Of a stretch of DNA of 64,000 bases, positions 17,793 through 27,300 are shown piece by piece. This stretch comes from Parapedobacter defluvii (GTDB lineage Bacteria > Bacteroidota > Bacteroidia > Sphingobacteriales > Sphingobacteriaceae), in NCBI RefSeq assembly GCF_014642075.1, contig NZ_BMIK01000005.1:1-64000 (forward strand). The letters run 5' to 3'. The notes under the pieces were generated by a model, which saw only the letters and a program-made list of their open reading frames with translations, had not been told where the DNA came from and made no database searches. The stretch's first letter is position 1. Each line of letters opens with the position of its first letter. Made by a program: the position numbers and the translations under genes.

Positions 17793-18497
17793 TTATGGGG
17801 TTGTGACTGCAACAGGCAGTATTTTTCCATTAAAGAACTGATGGCCGGTGAGGGCAAAATGGGCAACATATTTACCCATCTCTGCGGCAGTCACTGGCGA
17901 CTTGTATCCTGGAAACGCTTTTTCCAGCATTTCTGTTTGCGCCGAACCCAAAGCTAAGCAATTTATTTTGATATTCATATCCGTGAATTCCAAGGCCAAG
18001 CATTCCGTAAGTACATGCAATGCAGCCTTGCTGGCCGAATAGGCTGCTAGTCCGGGAAATTTCACGCTGCCTTGGAAACCACCCATGCTTCCGATATTGA
18101 CAATATGGCTGTTGGTTGTCAGGTAAGGTAACAGCTGTTGAATGATTTGCACGTGACCCAATAGGTTGCTTTCCGTCATCGATAGAAAATCAGCAGCCGA
18201 TGTTTCCACAAAGGGTTTATTCAGCAACGCACCGGCGTTATTGATGAGCGCGTGGACTTTTCCCAATTTTTTGTTAACCATGGGGGTGAGTATCCGCTTA
18301 TAATCCCCGTTTATGATGTCAAAAGGAAGAATGTGGATGTTAGAAGCGTATGCCTTCCCCGAGGTGGCGGATTGTAGTCCGGCGAGTCTCTCCCCTGTGC
18401 GGGCAATTGCCAGCACCTTGTTCCCCTGTTCCGCTAAGGCCAAGGCGGCCTCAAAGCCAATTCCATTACTTGCTCCGGTAATCACAATATTTGCCAT
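17793..18497 (-). CDS. short-chain dehydrogenase/reductase
   Basis: 234 residues. Rossmann motif TGASNGIG (7-14), NNAG (86-89), catalytic Ser137, Tyr153 and Lys157 (YSASK). It is an NAD(P)-dependent oxidoreductase of unknown substrate. It sits 11 bases downstream of the UPF0104 gene and 28 bases upstream of the lipoprotein, all on the minus strand. Confidence 0.93.
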   Translation of the reverse strand: MANIVITGASNGIGFEAALALAEQGNKVLAIARTGERLAGLQSATSGKAYASNIHILPFDIINGDYKRILTPMVNKKLGKVHALINNAGALLNKPFVETSAADFLSMTESNLLGHVQIIQQLLPYLTTNSHIVNIGSMGGFQGSVKFPGLAAYSASKAALHVLTECLALEFTDMNIKINCLALGSAQTEMLEKAFPGYKSPVTAAEMGKYVAHFALTGHQFFNGKILPVAVTTP

Positions 18498-18508
18498 GGC
18501 AGTCAGTT

Positions 18509-19429
18509 TTATTCATTTTCATCGTCTTCCTCATCCATCTCCGCTTCGGCCGTAGTAGGCAGCCTGTCTTCGCCCAAGCCCTGCGGATGGAAAATAAAAT
18601 ACGAACCGGTAATGGAAAGCGCCGCAGATATGAGATAGAAGAGTAGACTGATCAATACAGCTAAATGAGGATCCAGTTCAAAAAGCTGTGCTCCATACAT
18701 GTTCCCAACTTCGCGTAAACCCAAACCGCCTGCAGAAAAAGGAATGACGGCAACCAGCGACGAAAGTAAAAACATCAGTAAGTAGGGAGAAAATTTACCG
18801 TCAAAGCGAAGGGCATAGAGAATGAGAACAGCAGTAACTGCCTGCATGGATTGTACACCCAGGGCTTTCAGGTGTGTTAGAAAAAAATGTTTGCTATAGG
18901 TAGGGAAATAACGTTTCAATACTGCATAATAAGCCACCGTACCCAATGCAACTGCAGCGATCGGAACCTCATTCGGTATTTGCAAACGGGGGATAAAGAT
19001 GACCAGGGTAGCGGTAATGAAGCAGAGTGCCCAAAGACCGCTAAGGCGGTCGAAGAAAACGGCGGATAATAGCCTTCGGCCTTTAACTTTAAACTTACGG
19101 CGCAAAAAATAGATTTTATATCCGTCACCTCCCACTCCGCCCGGCAGAAAGAGGTTGTAGCACGACCCCAAAAGATACAACTTAAAATTATACCGTTCCG
19201 AAAGAATTAACCCCATCCCTTTGAAAAAGCCGTTTAATCGTGAAGAAGCAATTAAAATTGAACACGCATAGGCCAAAAATGCCAATACAAGGAATAGGGG
19301 GTTGGAGTCGATCAGCGCCTCCTTCAGGTCGGCCACATTTACTTTGCGGAATACCCAATATAACGCGGCTGCTGTAAAGCAAAGTTTAAGAACCGTTTTT
19401 AAAATATTCCATAACCTTTTTTTATTCAT
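18509..19429 (-). CDS. lysylphosphatidylglycerol synthase-like transmembrane protein (UPF0104), second copy
   Basis: 306 residues with about eight membrane segments and the family motif around YLLGSCYNLFLPGGVGGDGYKIYFLRRK, plus FSAGGLGLREVGNMYG late in the protein. The C-terminal tail is strongly acidic (EAEMDEEDDENE). Probable flippase-like inner-membrane protein; substrate unknown. First gene of a three-gene operon with its own promoter. It is divergent in sequence from the copy at 14311-15306. Confidence 0.87.
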   Translation of the reverse strand: MNKKRLWNILKTVLKLCFTAAALYWVFRKVNVADLKEALIDSNPLFLVLAFLAYACSILIASSRLNGFFKGMGLILSERYNFKLYLLGSCYNLFLPGGVGGDGYKIYFLRRKFKVKGRRLLSAVFFDRLSGLWALCFITATLVIFIPRLQIPNEVPIAAVALGTVAYYAVLKRYFPTYSKHFFLTHLKALGVQSMQAVTAVLILYALRFDGKFSPYLLMFLLSSLVAVIPFSAGGLGLREVGNMYGAQLFELDPHLAVLISLLFYLISAALSITGSYFIFHPQGLGEDRLPTTAEAEMDEEDDENE

Positions 19430-19447
19430 AATCTACGCGTGAAGCTC

Positions 19448-19480
19448 CAAAGGTATAAAAAACGTTAAGAGTAATGCAAT
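19448..19480 (-). promoter_or_regulatory. promoter of the UPF0104-SDR-lipoprotein operon
   Basis: Minus strand ATTG (complement of 19477-19480), a 21-base spacer, TACCTTTG (complement of 19448-19455). About 18 bases before the start at 19429. Confidence 0.6.
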
Positions 19481-19484
19481 GGCT

Positions 19485-19820
19485 TCAACCGAAGATGAGG
19501 GGATAAAGTCGGGCATACAGCATAATCAAGTATACAATCAGCAGGCCGGTGTTCAAGGACAACATCCAGTTCAGATCTGCTTTTTGATACTTATGGCGCA
19601 GCGTGAGAATAAGCAACGTTAAAAAACTCAGAAAGAGGATACCGGGAAAAATAAAGGCCCATTTATTTTGTATGTACACAAAGGTGGAACTCAATGGCTT
19701 GGCTATTTTATTTTCAAGAATAGCTGGCGCAAACGCAAACAGCAGCAGTAGCATGAAAAGTCTGACCAGCAATTTTGCAACAAATTTACTGATGGTATGG
19801 TTTTTGGGAGAGATTGTCAT
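19485..19820 (-). CDS. small hypothetical membrane protein
   Basis: 111 residues with three hydrophobic segments (LFMLLLLFAFAPAIL, WAFIFPGILFLSFLTLLIL, GLLIVYLIMLYARLY). Basic N-terminus. No domain recognised. Transcribed away from the lipocalin-like gene. Confidence 0.6.
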   Translation of the reverse strand: MTISPKNHTISKFVAKLLVRLFMLLLLFAFAPAILENKIAKPLSSTFVYIQNKWAFIFPGILFLSFLTLLILTLRHKYQKADLNWMLSLNTGLLIVYLIMLYARLYPLIFG

Positions 19821-19903
19821 ACAGAATAATTATTTTTACAAGCGAATCTATTATCTTTACGGCACAAAAATACAATTCCAATCACACAGATTTTTGCGAT
19901 ACT

Positions 19904-20428
19904 ATGAATAGGTCATTATTTGTACTCACAGTGCTTCTGTCTTCGGTTTTATTTTCGACGTCCTGTTCCTCTCAGCAGAGGTCTGTTGAAGGGGGGCCGT
20001 CTGCGACTGCGTGGAAAAACGGGGTGAAAGGACAATGGGTACTGCATTCTATTGACAAAGAAAATTTTCCTTCTGCATATTCGGTGAAATCAGTTTTTGA
20101 AGAAGCTCCACCGGAGTGTTTTGTCGGCAGTGTTTGGAACCTGCCAAACAATGGCAAAGGTACCATCACCTTCGATGCAGAAGGTACACTTTGCGCACCG
20201 GGGGCTGTACGCAACATTGTGTGGTCTATTTATAACCCCGGGAAGGGCAACGGGCAGCCGCAGTTTCAGTTCAAGAAAATATACCCTGGAGATAAGCCGA
20301 GTAACGTGACCGCCGGTTATCGGCTGGATCTTTCCTACGCAGATAGTGAACAGCTTGTGCTGCGGATGCCATTGGATTTAGAGGGTACTGCAGGTTACCT
20401 GGTTTTTAATTTTGAACGGCTTCAATGA
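19904..20428 (+). CDS. lipocalin-like lipoprotein
   Basis: 174 residues from the ATG at 19904. Lipoprotein signal ending LFSTSCSS (Cys at about 21). Then KGQWVLHSIDKENFP, typical of the first strand of lipocalin-like domains in Bacteroidota, and a beta-rich region ending GYLVFNFERLQ. Probably outer-membrane-anchored small-molecule binding or structural protein; ligand unknown. A -7 like TATCTTTA lies at 19852-19859. DUF2911 gene follows 28 bases downstream. Confidence 0.75.
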   Translation: MNRSLFVLTVLLSSVLFSTSCSSQQRSVEGGPSATAWKNGVKGQWVLHSIDKENFPSAYSVKSVFEEAPPECFVGSVWNLPNNGKGTITFDAEGTLCAPGAVRNIVWSIYNPGKGNGQPQFQFKKIYPGDKPSNVTAGYRLDLSYADSEQLVLRMPLDLEGTAGYLVFNFERLQ

Positions 20429-20456
20429 TACATTGTAAACTTAATAATTAAAACGT

Positions 20457-20978
20457 ATGAAAGCAACCGTGTTATCTTTCGTGTTTGTAATGGCCCTGTC
20501 TGTGCTATCTTTTGCACAACAGGATAAAAGTAAACGGGCGAGCCCTCCGGCTCATACTACCGTAACTACGGCGGACGGAGTCACCATTGACATCCATTAC
20601 AGTCAGCCTTCCTTAAAAGGGCGCAAAATAGGTGTTGATATTGCACCTTTTGGCAAGGTATGGCGTACCGGTGCAAATGAAGCCACTACCTTTGAAGTGA
20701 ACAAAGACGTGCTGGTGCAGGGACAGGCACTTCCCGCAGGAAAATACAGTCTGTATTCCATCCCCACCGAACAGAACACAACGATCATTTTCAACAAAGT
20801 GTGGGATCAGTGGGGCACTCAGTACGACGAGTCCCAGGATGCCCTTCGCGTAGTTGTTATGGGCAACGAAAGCGGGCAGTCCGTTGAGCAGTTTACCATC
20901 AAAGCCGATAAAAACGGTACGGTTACGCTGGTTTGGGGACCTTATTCGGTACCTTTTACGGTTAAAGCCGCTAATTAA
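20457..20978 (+). CDS. DUF2911 domain-containing secreted protein
   Basis: 173 residues. Signal peptide (MKATVLSFVFVMALSVLSFAQ). DUF2911 motifs: QPSLKGRKIG, APFGKVWRTGANEATTFEV and LPAGKYSLYSIP. Function unknown for the family; common in Bacteroidota periplasm. Likely co-transcribed with the lipocalin-like gene. A clear terminator follows. Confidence 0.93.
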   Translation: MKATVLSFVFVMALSVLSFAQQDKSKRASPPAHTTVTTADGVTIDIHYSQPSLKGRKIGVDIAPFGKVWRTGANEATTFEVNKDVLVQGQALPAGKYSLYSIPTEQNTTIIFNKVWDQWGTQYDESQDALRVVVMGNESGQSVEQFTIKADKNGTVTLVWGPYSVPFTVKAAN

Positions 20979-20991
20979 TTAGCAGTAAAGT

Positions 20992-21041
20992 CTTCGTGGA
21001 TGCGCGGCTCATTCAATTGACACCGGCTCCACGAAGTTTTA
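20992..21041 (+). terminator. terminator after DUF2911 gene
   Basis: CTTCGTGGA (20992-21000) pairs with TCCACGAAG (21028-21036), followed by TTTTAATT. The loop itself holds a weaker GCCGGTG-type pairing. Confidence 0.8.
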
Positions 21042-21087
21042 ATTGACTAAACCTGTTTACCCATCCATTTTAATCCGTAAAATTTAA

Positions 21088-21095
21088 TACTTTTG
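21088..21095 (+). promoter_or_regulatory. rmlA -7 element
   Basis: TACTTTTG at 21088-21095, a full -7 match; the -33 region is weak. The leader to the ATG at 21177 would be about 75 bases. Confidence 0.5.
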
Positions 21096-21176
21096 GCTTT
21101 TTACAGTCAAAATAAAGGTACAGTGGAACTTGCTAGAGCAGCGCGTTCCACAGACCATTGAACAAACACTAGTTGA

Positions 21177-22055
21177 ATGAAAGGTATTATTCTGGCCGGG
21201 GGCTCCGGTACGCGCTTACATCCATTAACGCTGGCGATAAGCAAGCAAATGATGCCCGTGTATGACAAGCCCATGATTTATTATCCACTATCCACCTTGA
21301 TGCTATCCGGTATCCGTGAAGTGCTGATTATTTCCACCCCCCATGACTTGCCCGCTTTCCGCAAATTATTGGGAGATGGTTCGCAATTGGGATGTTCTTT
21401 TTCTTACGCCGTACAGGAGGTTCCAAATGGATTAGCCCAGGCTTTCGTAATTGGAGAGTCATTTGTGGGGCGTGAAGACGTTGCCTTAATATTGGGAGAC
21501 AATATATTTCACGGTGAAGGGTTGTCGCGCTTGCTGCAGCAAAGTGCTAAGTTGCCGGAAGGAGGAGGGGTCGTGTTTGCGTATCCCGTATCCGATCCTG
21601 AACGTTATGGTGTGGTCGAATTTGATGAGCAACGAAATGTGGTGTCCATTGAAGAAAAGCCGGCATCCCCTAAGTCTAATTATGCGGTCCCGGGTCTCTA
21701 CTTTTATGACAATACGGTCATCGAAATCGCTAAGAATATACAACCGTCAGCCCGCGGTGAATATGAAATCACAGATGTCAATAAAGTATACCTGGAACAG
21801 GGACGGCTGAAAGTAGGAGTTTTTAGCCGCGGCACAGCTTGGCTGGATACCGGAACCTTTACTTCGCTGATGCAGGCAGGACAATTTGTGCAGGTCATCG
21901 AAGAACGGCAAGGGTTGAAAATCGGGTGTATAGAAGAGGTCGCCTACCGCATGGGATTCATCGATGGCCAGCAATTAGAAACCATTGCCCAACCGTTGCT
22001 AAAAAGCGGATACGGCCAATACCTGCTGAAATCGGTATTGAAGAAACCTGTATGA
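21177..22055 (+). CDS. rmlA: glucose-1-phosphate thymidylyltransferase
   Basis: 292 residues, standard length. Nucleotidyltransferase signature [11 protein letters not shown] (8-18), then [13 protein letters not shown] and GDNIFHG. It makes dTDP-glucose from glucose-1-phosphate and dTTP, the first step to dTDP-rhamnose and related sugars. rmlB, rmlC and rmlD are not in the window; gmd follows 92 bases later, suggesting shared nucleotide-sugar supply for surface polysaccharide. Confidence 0.95.
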   Translation: MKGIILAGGSGTRLHPLTLAISKQMMPVYDKPMIYYPLSTLMLSGIREVLIISTPHDLPAFRKLLGDGSQLGCSFSYAVQEVPNGLAQAFVIGESFVGREDVALILGDNIFHGEGLSRLLQQSAKLPEGGGVVFAYPVSDPERYGVVEFDEQRNVVSIEEKPASPKSNYAVPGLYFYDNTVIEIAKNIQPSARGEYEITDVNKVYLEQGRLKVGVFSRGTAWLDTGTFTSLMQAGQFVQVIEERQGLKIGCIEEVAYRMGFIDGQQLETIAQPLLKSGYGQYLLKSVLKKPV

Positions 22056-22147
22056 GCTACCGCTCAAAAAAGGATATAAATAAGCGGCTCATGCAAGCTT
22101 CATCACCTTTTAGAAACAATTTATTCTAATGAAAAATAACTGAAGGA

Positions 22148-23287
22148 ATGTCAAAAACTGCGTTGATTACCGGCATAACTGGACAGGATGGAGCCTATTT
22201 AGCCGAGTTCTTGCTGAAAAAAGGGTATCGGGTGCATGGCTTAAAACGAAGGAGTTCGCTGTTCAACACAGACCGTATTGACCATTTGTACCAAGATCCC
22301 CATGAGTCGGGTCGTCATTTTACATTACATTACGGCGATCTCACTGATGCCACCAATCTGATCCGGATTATCCAGGAGACGCAGCCGGATGAAATTTATA
22401 ACCTAGCCGCACAAAGTCACGTTAAAGTGAGTTTTGATACACCGGAGTATACAGCGAATGCCGATGGATTGGGAACACTCCGCATATTGGAAGCCATCCG
22501 GTTATTAGGTCTTGGTAATAAATGCCGTTTTTATCAGGCGGCTACTTCCGAGTTGTATGGTCTCGTTCAGGAAGTACCCCAGCATGAAAAAACCCCCTTT
22601 TACCCGCGCAGCCCGTACGCAGTGGCTAAGTTGTATGCCTATTGGATTACCGTCAATTATCGGGAAGCGTATAACCTTTTCGCCTGCAACGGAATACTGT
22701 TCAACCACGAAAGCCCCATCCGCGGCGAGACTTTTGTGACACGTAAAATAACAAGGGCCGTAGCCCGGATAGTACTGGGGTTACAGGACAAACTGTATCT
22801 GGGTAATCTTTCCGCCCAACGTGACTGGGGGCATGCAAAAGATTACGTAGAAGCAATGTGGCTGATGTTGCAACAGGAGACAGCAGAAGATTATGTGATT
22901 GCAACAGGTGTGACGACAACGGTACGTGATTTTGTAAAGATGAGTTTTGCAGAGCTGGGTATTGAAGTGGAATTCAGTGGAAAGGGAGATCGTGAAAAGG
23001 GCGTAATCATTGATGCGGATGAAAAGCGGCTTATTGAACTGGGTATTCAACCATCAACCGTGAAATTCGGCCAAACGGTGGTTAAGGTAGATCCAACGTA
23101 TTATCGCCCAACTGAAGTAGATTTATTAATCGGTGATGCCACAAAGGCCCAGGTGAAATTGGGTTGGCAACCTAAATACAACCTAGAAGCACTTGTACAG
23201 GATATGATACATTCAGACTTACTGCTGATGCGTAAGGAGGAATATCTTAAAAAGGGTGGTTTCGGGACGCTGAATTATTTTGAATAA
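22148..23287 (+). CDS. gmd: GDP-mannose 4,6-dehydratase
   Basis: 379 residues, full length. NAD(P)-binding [12 protein letters not shown] (9-20), the Gmd signature [17 protein letters not shown], catalytic T133/S134/E135 region (AATSELYG) and Y157/K161 ([12 protein letters not shown]). It converts GDP-mannose to GDP-4-keto-6-deoxymannose, the precursor of GDP-fucose and GDP-rhamnose. The usual partner fcl is not in the window. Confidence 0.96.
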   Translation: MSKTALITGITGQDGAYLAEFLLKKGYRVHGLKRRSSLFNTDRIDHLYQDPHESGRHFTLHYGDLTDATNLIRIIQETQPDEIYNLAAQSHVKVSFDTPEYTANADGLGTLRILEAIRLLGLGNKCRFYQAATSELYGLVQEVPQHEKTPFYPRSPYAVAKLYAYWITVNYREAYNLFACNGILFNHESPIRGETFVTRKITRAVARIVLGLQDKLYLGNLSAQRDWGHAKDYVEAMWLMLQQETAEDYVIATGVTTTVRDFVKMSFAELGIEVEFSGKGDREKGVIIDADEKRLIELGIQPSTVKFGQTVVKVDPTYYRPTEVDLLIGDATKAQVKLGWQPKYNLEALVQDMIHSDLLLMRKEEYLKKGGFGTLNYFE

Positions 23288-23387
23288 GCCGGTGGGTTGC
23301 CTTGGCGGCCTACGTTCGAAGGATGTTGGAACAATTTTTGCATGGGTTTGTGTGTTGTAAGGAAAGGGGTTTTGCCGTACATAAACC

Positions 23388-24326
23388 ATGCAAGAAATAC
23401 ATACCATGCAAGAAACAGGTACTGAATCCAAGCCTGAGGAGATAAGAAAAGATTCAACCAAGATTTATTTCTTTGTGGTGGCCATTGTTGCGTTGCTTGC
23501 TACCAACGTGTACTTTTATGTGAAGTATAAAAATACGGGCGATCAGGTTTATGAGTTGACGGGCGAGAAGGTGAATATGCAGGCTGAGATTGATCGTATT
23601 GAAGCGGAAATGGATCGGCTGACCAATGAAAATGTTGAAATCAATGCTGCATTGAAGGCTTCCCAGGATAGTGTACAGTCTGCCATTGCATCCCTTCGAC
23701 ACCAATTGGAACAAAACAATCTTACGCGGGAGCAGCTGACAGAAGCCCAACAGGAAATCAATCAACTAAAGCTGCAGGTTTCTCAGTACAAAGAGGAAAT
23801 AGAACAGCTGAAGAATCAAAACGCACGCCTTACATCGGAGAGGGATGAGTTGAAACGGGAAATCTCATCGTCTTCAGAACGGGTTGCCGAACTTGAGGAT
23901 CTGAATACAGATCTAACAGATAAAGTAAAGGTAGCATCGGCATTGAAAATTTCAGACATTGTGGTGAATGGTGTGAAGGAACGCAATAGCGATAAAGAAA
24001 ATGTCGAAACGCGTGCAAGAAGGACCGATAAGCTAAAAATCACATTTACGATAGCCGATAATCCGTTGGCAGAAAGGGGGATGCATGATGTTTACCTTCG
24101 TGTAATTGATCCCAATGGTAATTTACGTACGGCGGATTACGGGCTTTTTGAAGTGAATGGAAATCAAATTCAATACACCTATAAAACGGCCATCGAATTC
24201 CTGAATGACGGTGCATCCTACACCATTGACTGGAAGGATACCCGGGCTTTCCAAAAAGGCGCATATACCATCCTGTTATATGCGAACAATGCAATAATGG
24301 GACAGGGAAGTGTCGTATTGAAATAA
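23388..24326 (+). CDS. membrane-anchored coiled-coil protein
   Basis: 312 residues. A short cytoplasmic leader, one membrane helix (residues about 27-46, IYFFVVAIVALLATNVYFYV), a long coiled coil (about 55-185, rich in Glu/Gln/Leu), and a C-terminal beta-rich domain (about 215-312) with LRVIDPNGNLRTADYG. No named domain recognised; the layout suggests an envelope protein with a periplasmic or extracytoplasmic stalk and head. Two in-frame ATGs lie in an 18-base tandem duplication (23388 and 23406), so the start is uncertain. Confidence 0.8.
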   Translation: MQEIHTMQETGTESKPEEIRKDSTKIYFFVVAIVALLATNVYFYVKYKNTGDQVYELTGEKVNMQAEIDRIEAEMDRLTNENVEINAALKASQDSVQSAIASLRHQLEQNNLTREQLTEAQQEINQLKLQVSQYKEEIEQLKNQNARLTSERDELKREISSSSERVAELEDLNTDLTDKVKVASALKISDIVVNGVKERNSDKENVETRARRTDKLKITFTIADNPLAERGMHDVYLRVIDPNGNLRTADYGLFEVNGNQIQYTYKTAIEFLNDGASYTIDWKDTRAFQKGAYTILLYANNAIMGQGSVVLK

Positions 24327-24346
24327 CAATGCCTATGCTTAGTAAC

Positions 24347-27300
24347 CTATGTCAAAGGCTGTTTTACACCTACTGCCGGAATCCGGATAAAAAACGTCGT
24401 ACCTTTTCCAACATACGTTTCGTACTGAATGCTTCCTCCCATTCCTTCGACGGCTTGTTTTACGAATGCCAAACCGAGGCCTGTTCCTGAACTTTTGGTG
24501 GTGAAGTTGGGCTGGAATAGTTTTTCCCGTGCCTCGGGACTGATTCCATGGCCGTTGTCTTCGATTGCGATCGAAACGTAATTGTCGGACTCATAGTTAA
24601 TGTGGATGTCGATCAGACATTTTCGTTTGGTAATCGCTGCTTCAATTGAATTTTTAATCAGATTATTAAACGATCTCAACAGTTGGTCGCGGTCTCCCTG
24701 TATCTTAATCTCGGGGTCCCCGCAACGATTAAAAATCTGTATTTTGACACCGATATTGTTACTGAATACCTCCACTGTCTTATTTATGATATCCAGCACA
24801 TCTACTTCTTTGAGTTGTGTATCCGGCATTCTCGCAAATTCCGAAAATTCGGAGGCTATCAGCGATAGGCTATCGATCTGTTCGATGAATGATTCGCTGA
24901 ATCGGGCAAACCGTTCGTCAAACCGTGGATCTTTCTCTTTCCACGAGCGTTCCAACTGTTGAATCCCCAGCTTCAAGGGGGTCAATGGATTTTTGATTTC
25001 ATGGGCCACTTGTTTTGCCATTTCCCGCCAGGCAGATTCCCGTTCCGATCGCATAATCGTATTGGCACTCTGTTCGAGTGCCGCAATCATGAGATTATAT
25101 TCCTTAATTAAGCTCCCGATTTCGTCGTGACGTTTCCAAAAGATCGGCTCATTTTGTTTGCCGATACTGGTTTTGGCCAGGCTGCGTTGTACCAGCGCCA
25201 ATGGAGCGGTTATTTTATTGGCAACAAATACAGCGAATAGTCCCAACACAAGAATAACCAGTGCATATATATTGACCAGCGTGTTGAGGAGCAGTCCGAT
25301 ATTCTGTTCAAATTCCTTTTGGTAACTATAGTGGGGCAAACTCAGAAAAGCCACCGGTTCATATGCATCATTTCGGATCGGCGCATAGGCGGCAATAAAA
25401 TTCAAATTGCCGATCTGTTCATGCTGAATAAACTCCGACCGTTGCTGGCGGGCTAAATGAAGCCAGGCTTTGGGGTTTATGTACCGGGATACCAAGCGAA
25501 GGTCATAGATACGGGGTTGGGTGGAATAGGTCAGTTGTCCATCAATCCCGTATAGATTAAGATCCGAAGCAATGGATTCCGCAATGGTATTGAATTGCTC
25601 GTCAGTGGAAATTTCCCGGTTAACATTTGCCTCCTTAAGGATTTTTGACTCTAATCTCCCCGCGATGTCTACCACATATTTCAGTACGGCACTTTCCTGT
25701 TGTTTTCTGAATTGGCTGCTGATGCTAAAGAAAGTGATGATTCCCGCCACGATTAGCGTAAATACGACTGCAGCCACCATAAATGTCTGTATGCGCGTGC
25801 TGTACAATACACGATTGGTGAGAATTAAGAAGCTCCATCGGAGGTTCCGCAAGCTGAAATCGTTGCTGTTCAGTGTCAATACCAACCACCGTGAAATGAA
25901 AGCAAGAATGGCAAATAACAGAAAGACAAGGAAAATAAAGGAAAGTGCTGCCAGCTGCTTCCAGCTGCTTTGCTGTGGCTGGCTGACAACGATCAGCGTC
26001 CGGCTGTTGGGCCGGTACATCATGTGATCGAAACCACCTTCGTTGCCAAGGGGGATGTATTTGCGTTGATCCGGCGGATACGCTTCCGATGACAATGGAT
26101 AAACGTAGTCGCCGTATTGACTTACAAGGGTGCCGTCCCGGTAAAATGCAAAAGAATACTGTGTAACCAATTCTGTCTGCCGTTGATCGATTCGGCTGTC
26201 GATTAGAATGTCGGGATAAGCGGCAAGCTGGCTGAACGAGCGGTTTTGCAATTCGATGAGCAGAATGCCTAGCAGATTTCCGTCTTTTTCGACCGGCAGC
26301 TGCGCGAAGTATTCGAAATTGCCGAACCGGCTGTTTCCCCTGTAAAAATTTTCAGACACTTTAATGGCGCCTGATATTACTTTATTGCGGTATGATTCGA
26401 GTTTACTAACCGAACTTTCCCCAATGGGAATCCAATTGGTATCATATTCATTCGCCACAAATTCGTATTTCGAGAGATAGCCGCTTAGGTAAGTTCTTTT
26501 GAGGTGTTCGTTAAGCAGATCTCGGTTCTCAGCTTCCGGCCATTCAAAATATTCGATCAGAACGGGGTCTTTTACGATTTCTTTTTCAAGGTCATGAAAC
26601 AAAGCAATCGCGTTGCCATCATCCGGGGCTTCCATTCTAAAAATGGCCAGTTTTTGCGCTTCCTCTTTTTTATAGCGCTGGAATTGATCGTGCTTTATAG
26701 CGGTGATGGCAGCAAGTAATAATAAGGTCGAGATAAAGATGGCCAAATCGAATTGGCCCTCCCATTTTTTGACATACCAACCACGTAATCCGATCAATAC
26801 AAATAATAAAATGAAGGTAACGGGGAAATTATCAAGTGAAAGTTTCATAAAGAAAACACTGCGGATTATCCCCGCACATAGAATAAAGGCAATGCCAATA
26901 AAAAGTAGCCTCCTTGGATTGGGAACAATTGCGTGTGCCAGTGTAACCAGCAAATCGATCAGCAGGAGCAGCGACATAATACTGAGGCATAGGGCAATGA
27001 TCCCAATCCAACTGTATATATTCAGGTTCAGTATATTGGTGACATCGAAGTTAATGTCTGAATTGGTGACAAGTCCGGCGAATACATTTGTGATACCCAG
27101 ACTCACCAAATAAATGAACAATCCGAACAGCAGCAGTAAAACAAAGCTACCTGCTTTGGTGTATCCAAATGCAGGGATTTTCAGCTGATTCCGGAATGCA
27201 AAAAGATATCCGGTAAACCAGGTAAATGCAATCACATTGAGCAGGAGGCCACCCAAATGGGGAAACAGAAAGCTAGAAGCAAAATTTCTGGGATCAAAAA

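Noticed and set aside
22056-22147. 25-codon ORF after rmlA
   Set aside because: Starts by overlapping the rmlA stop, no recognisable features.
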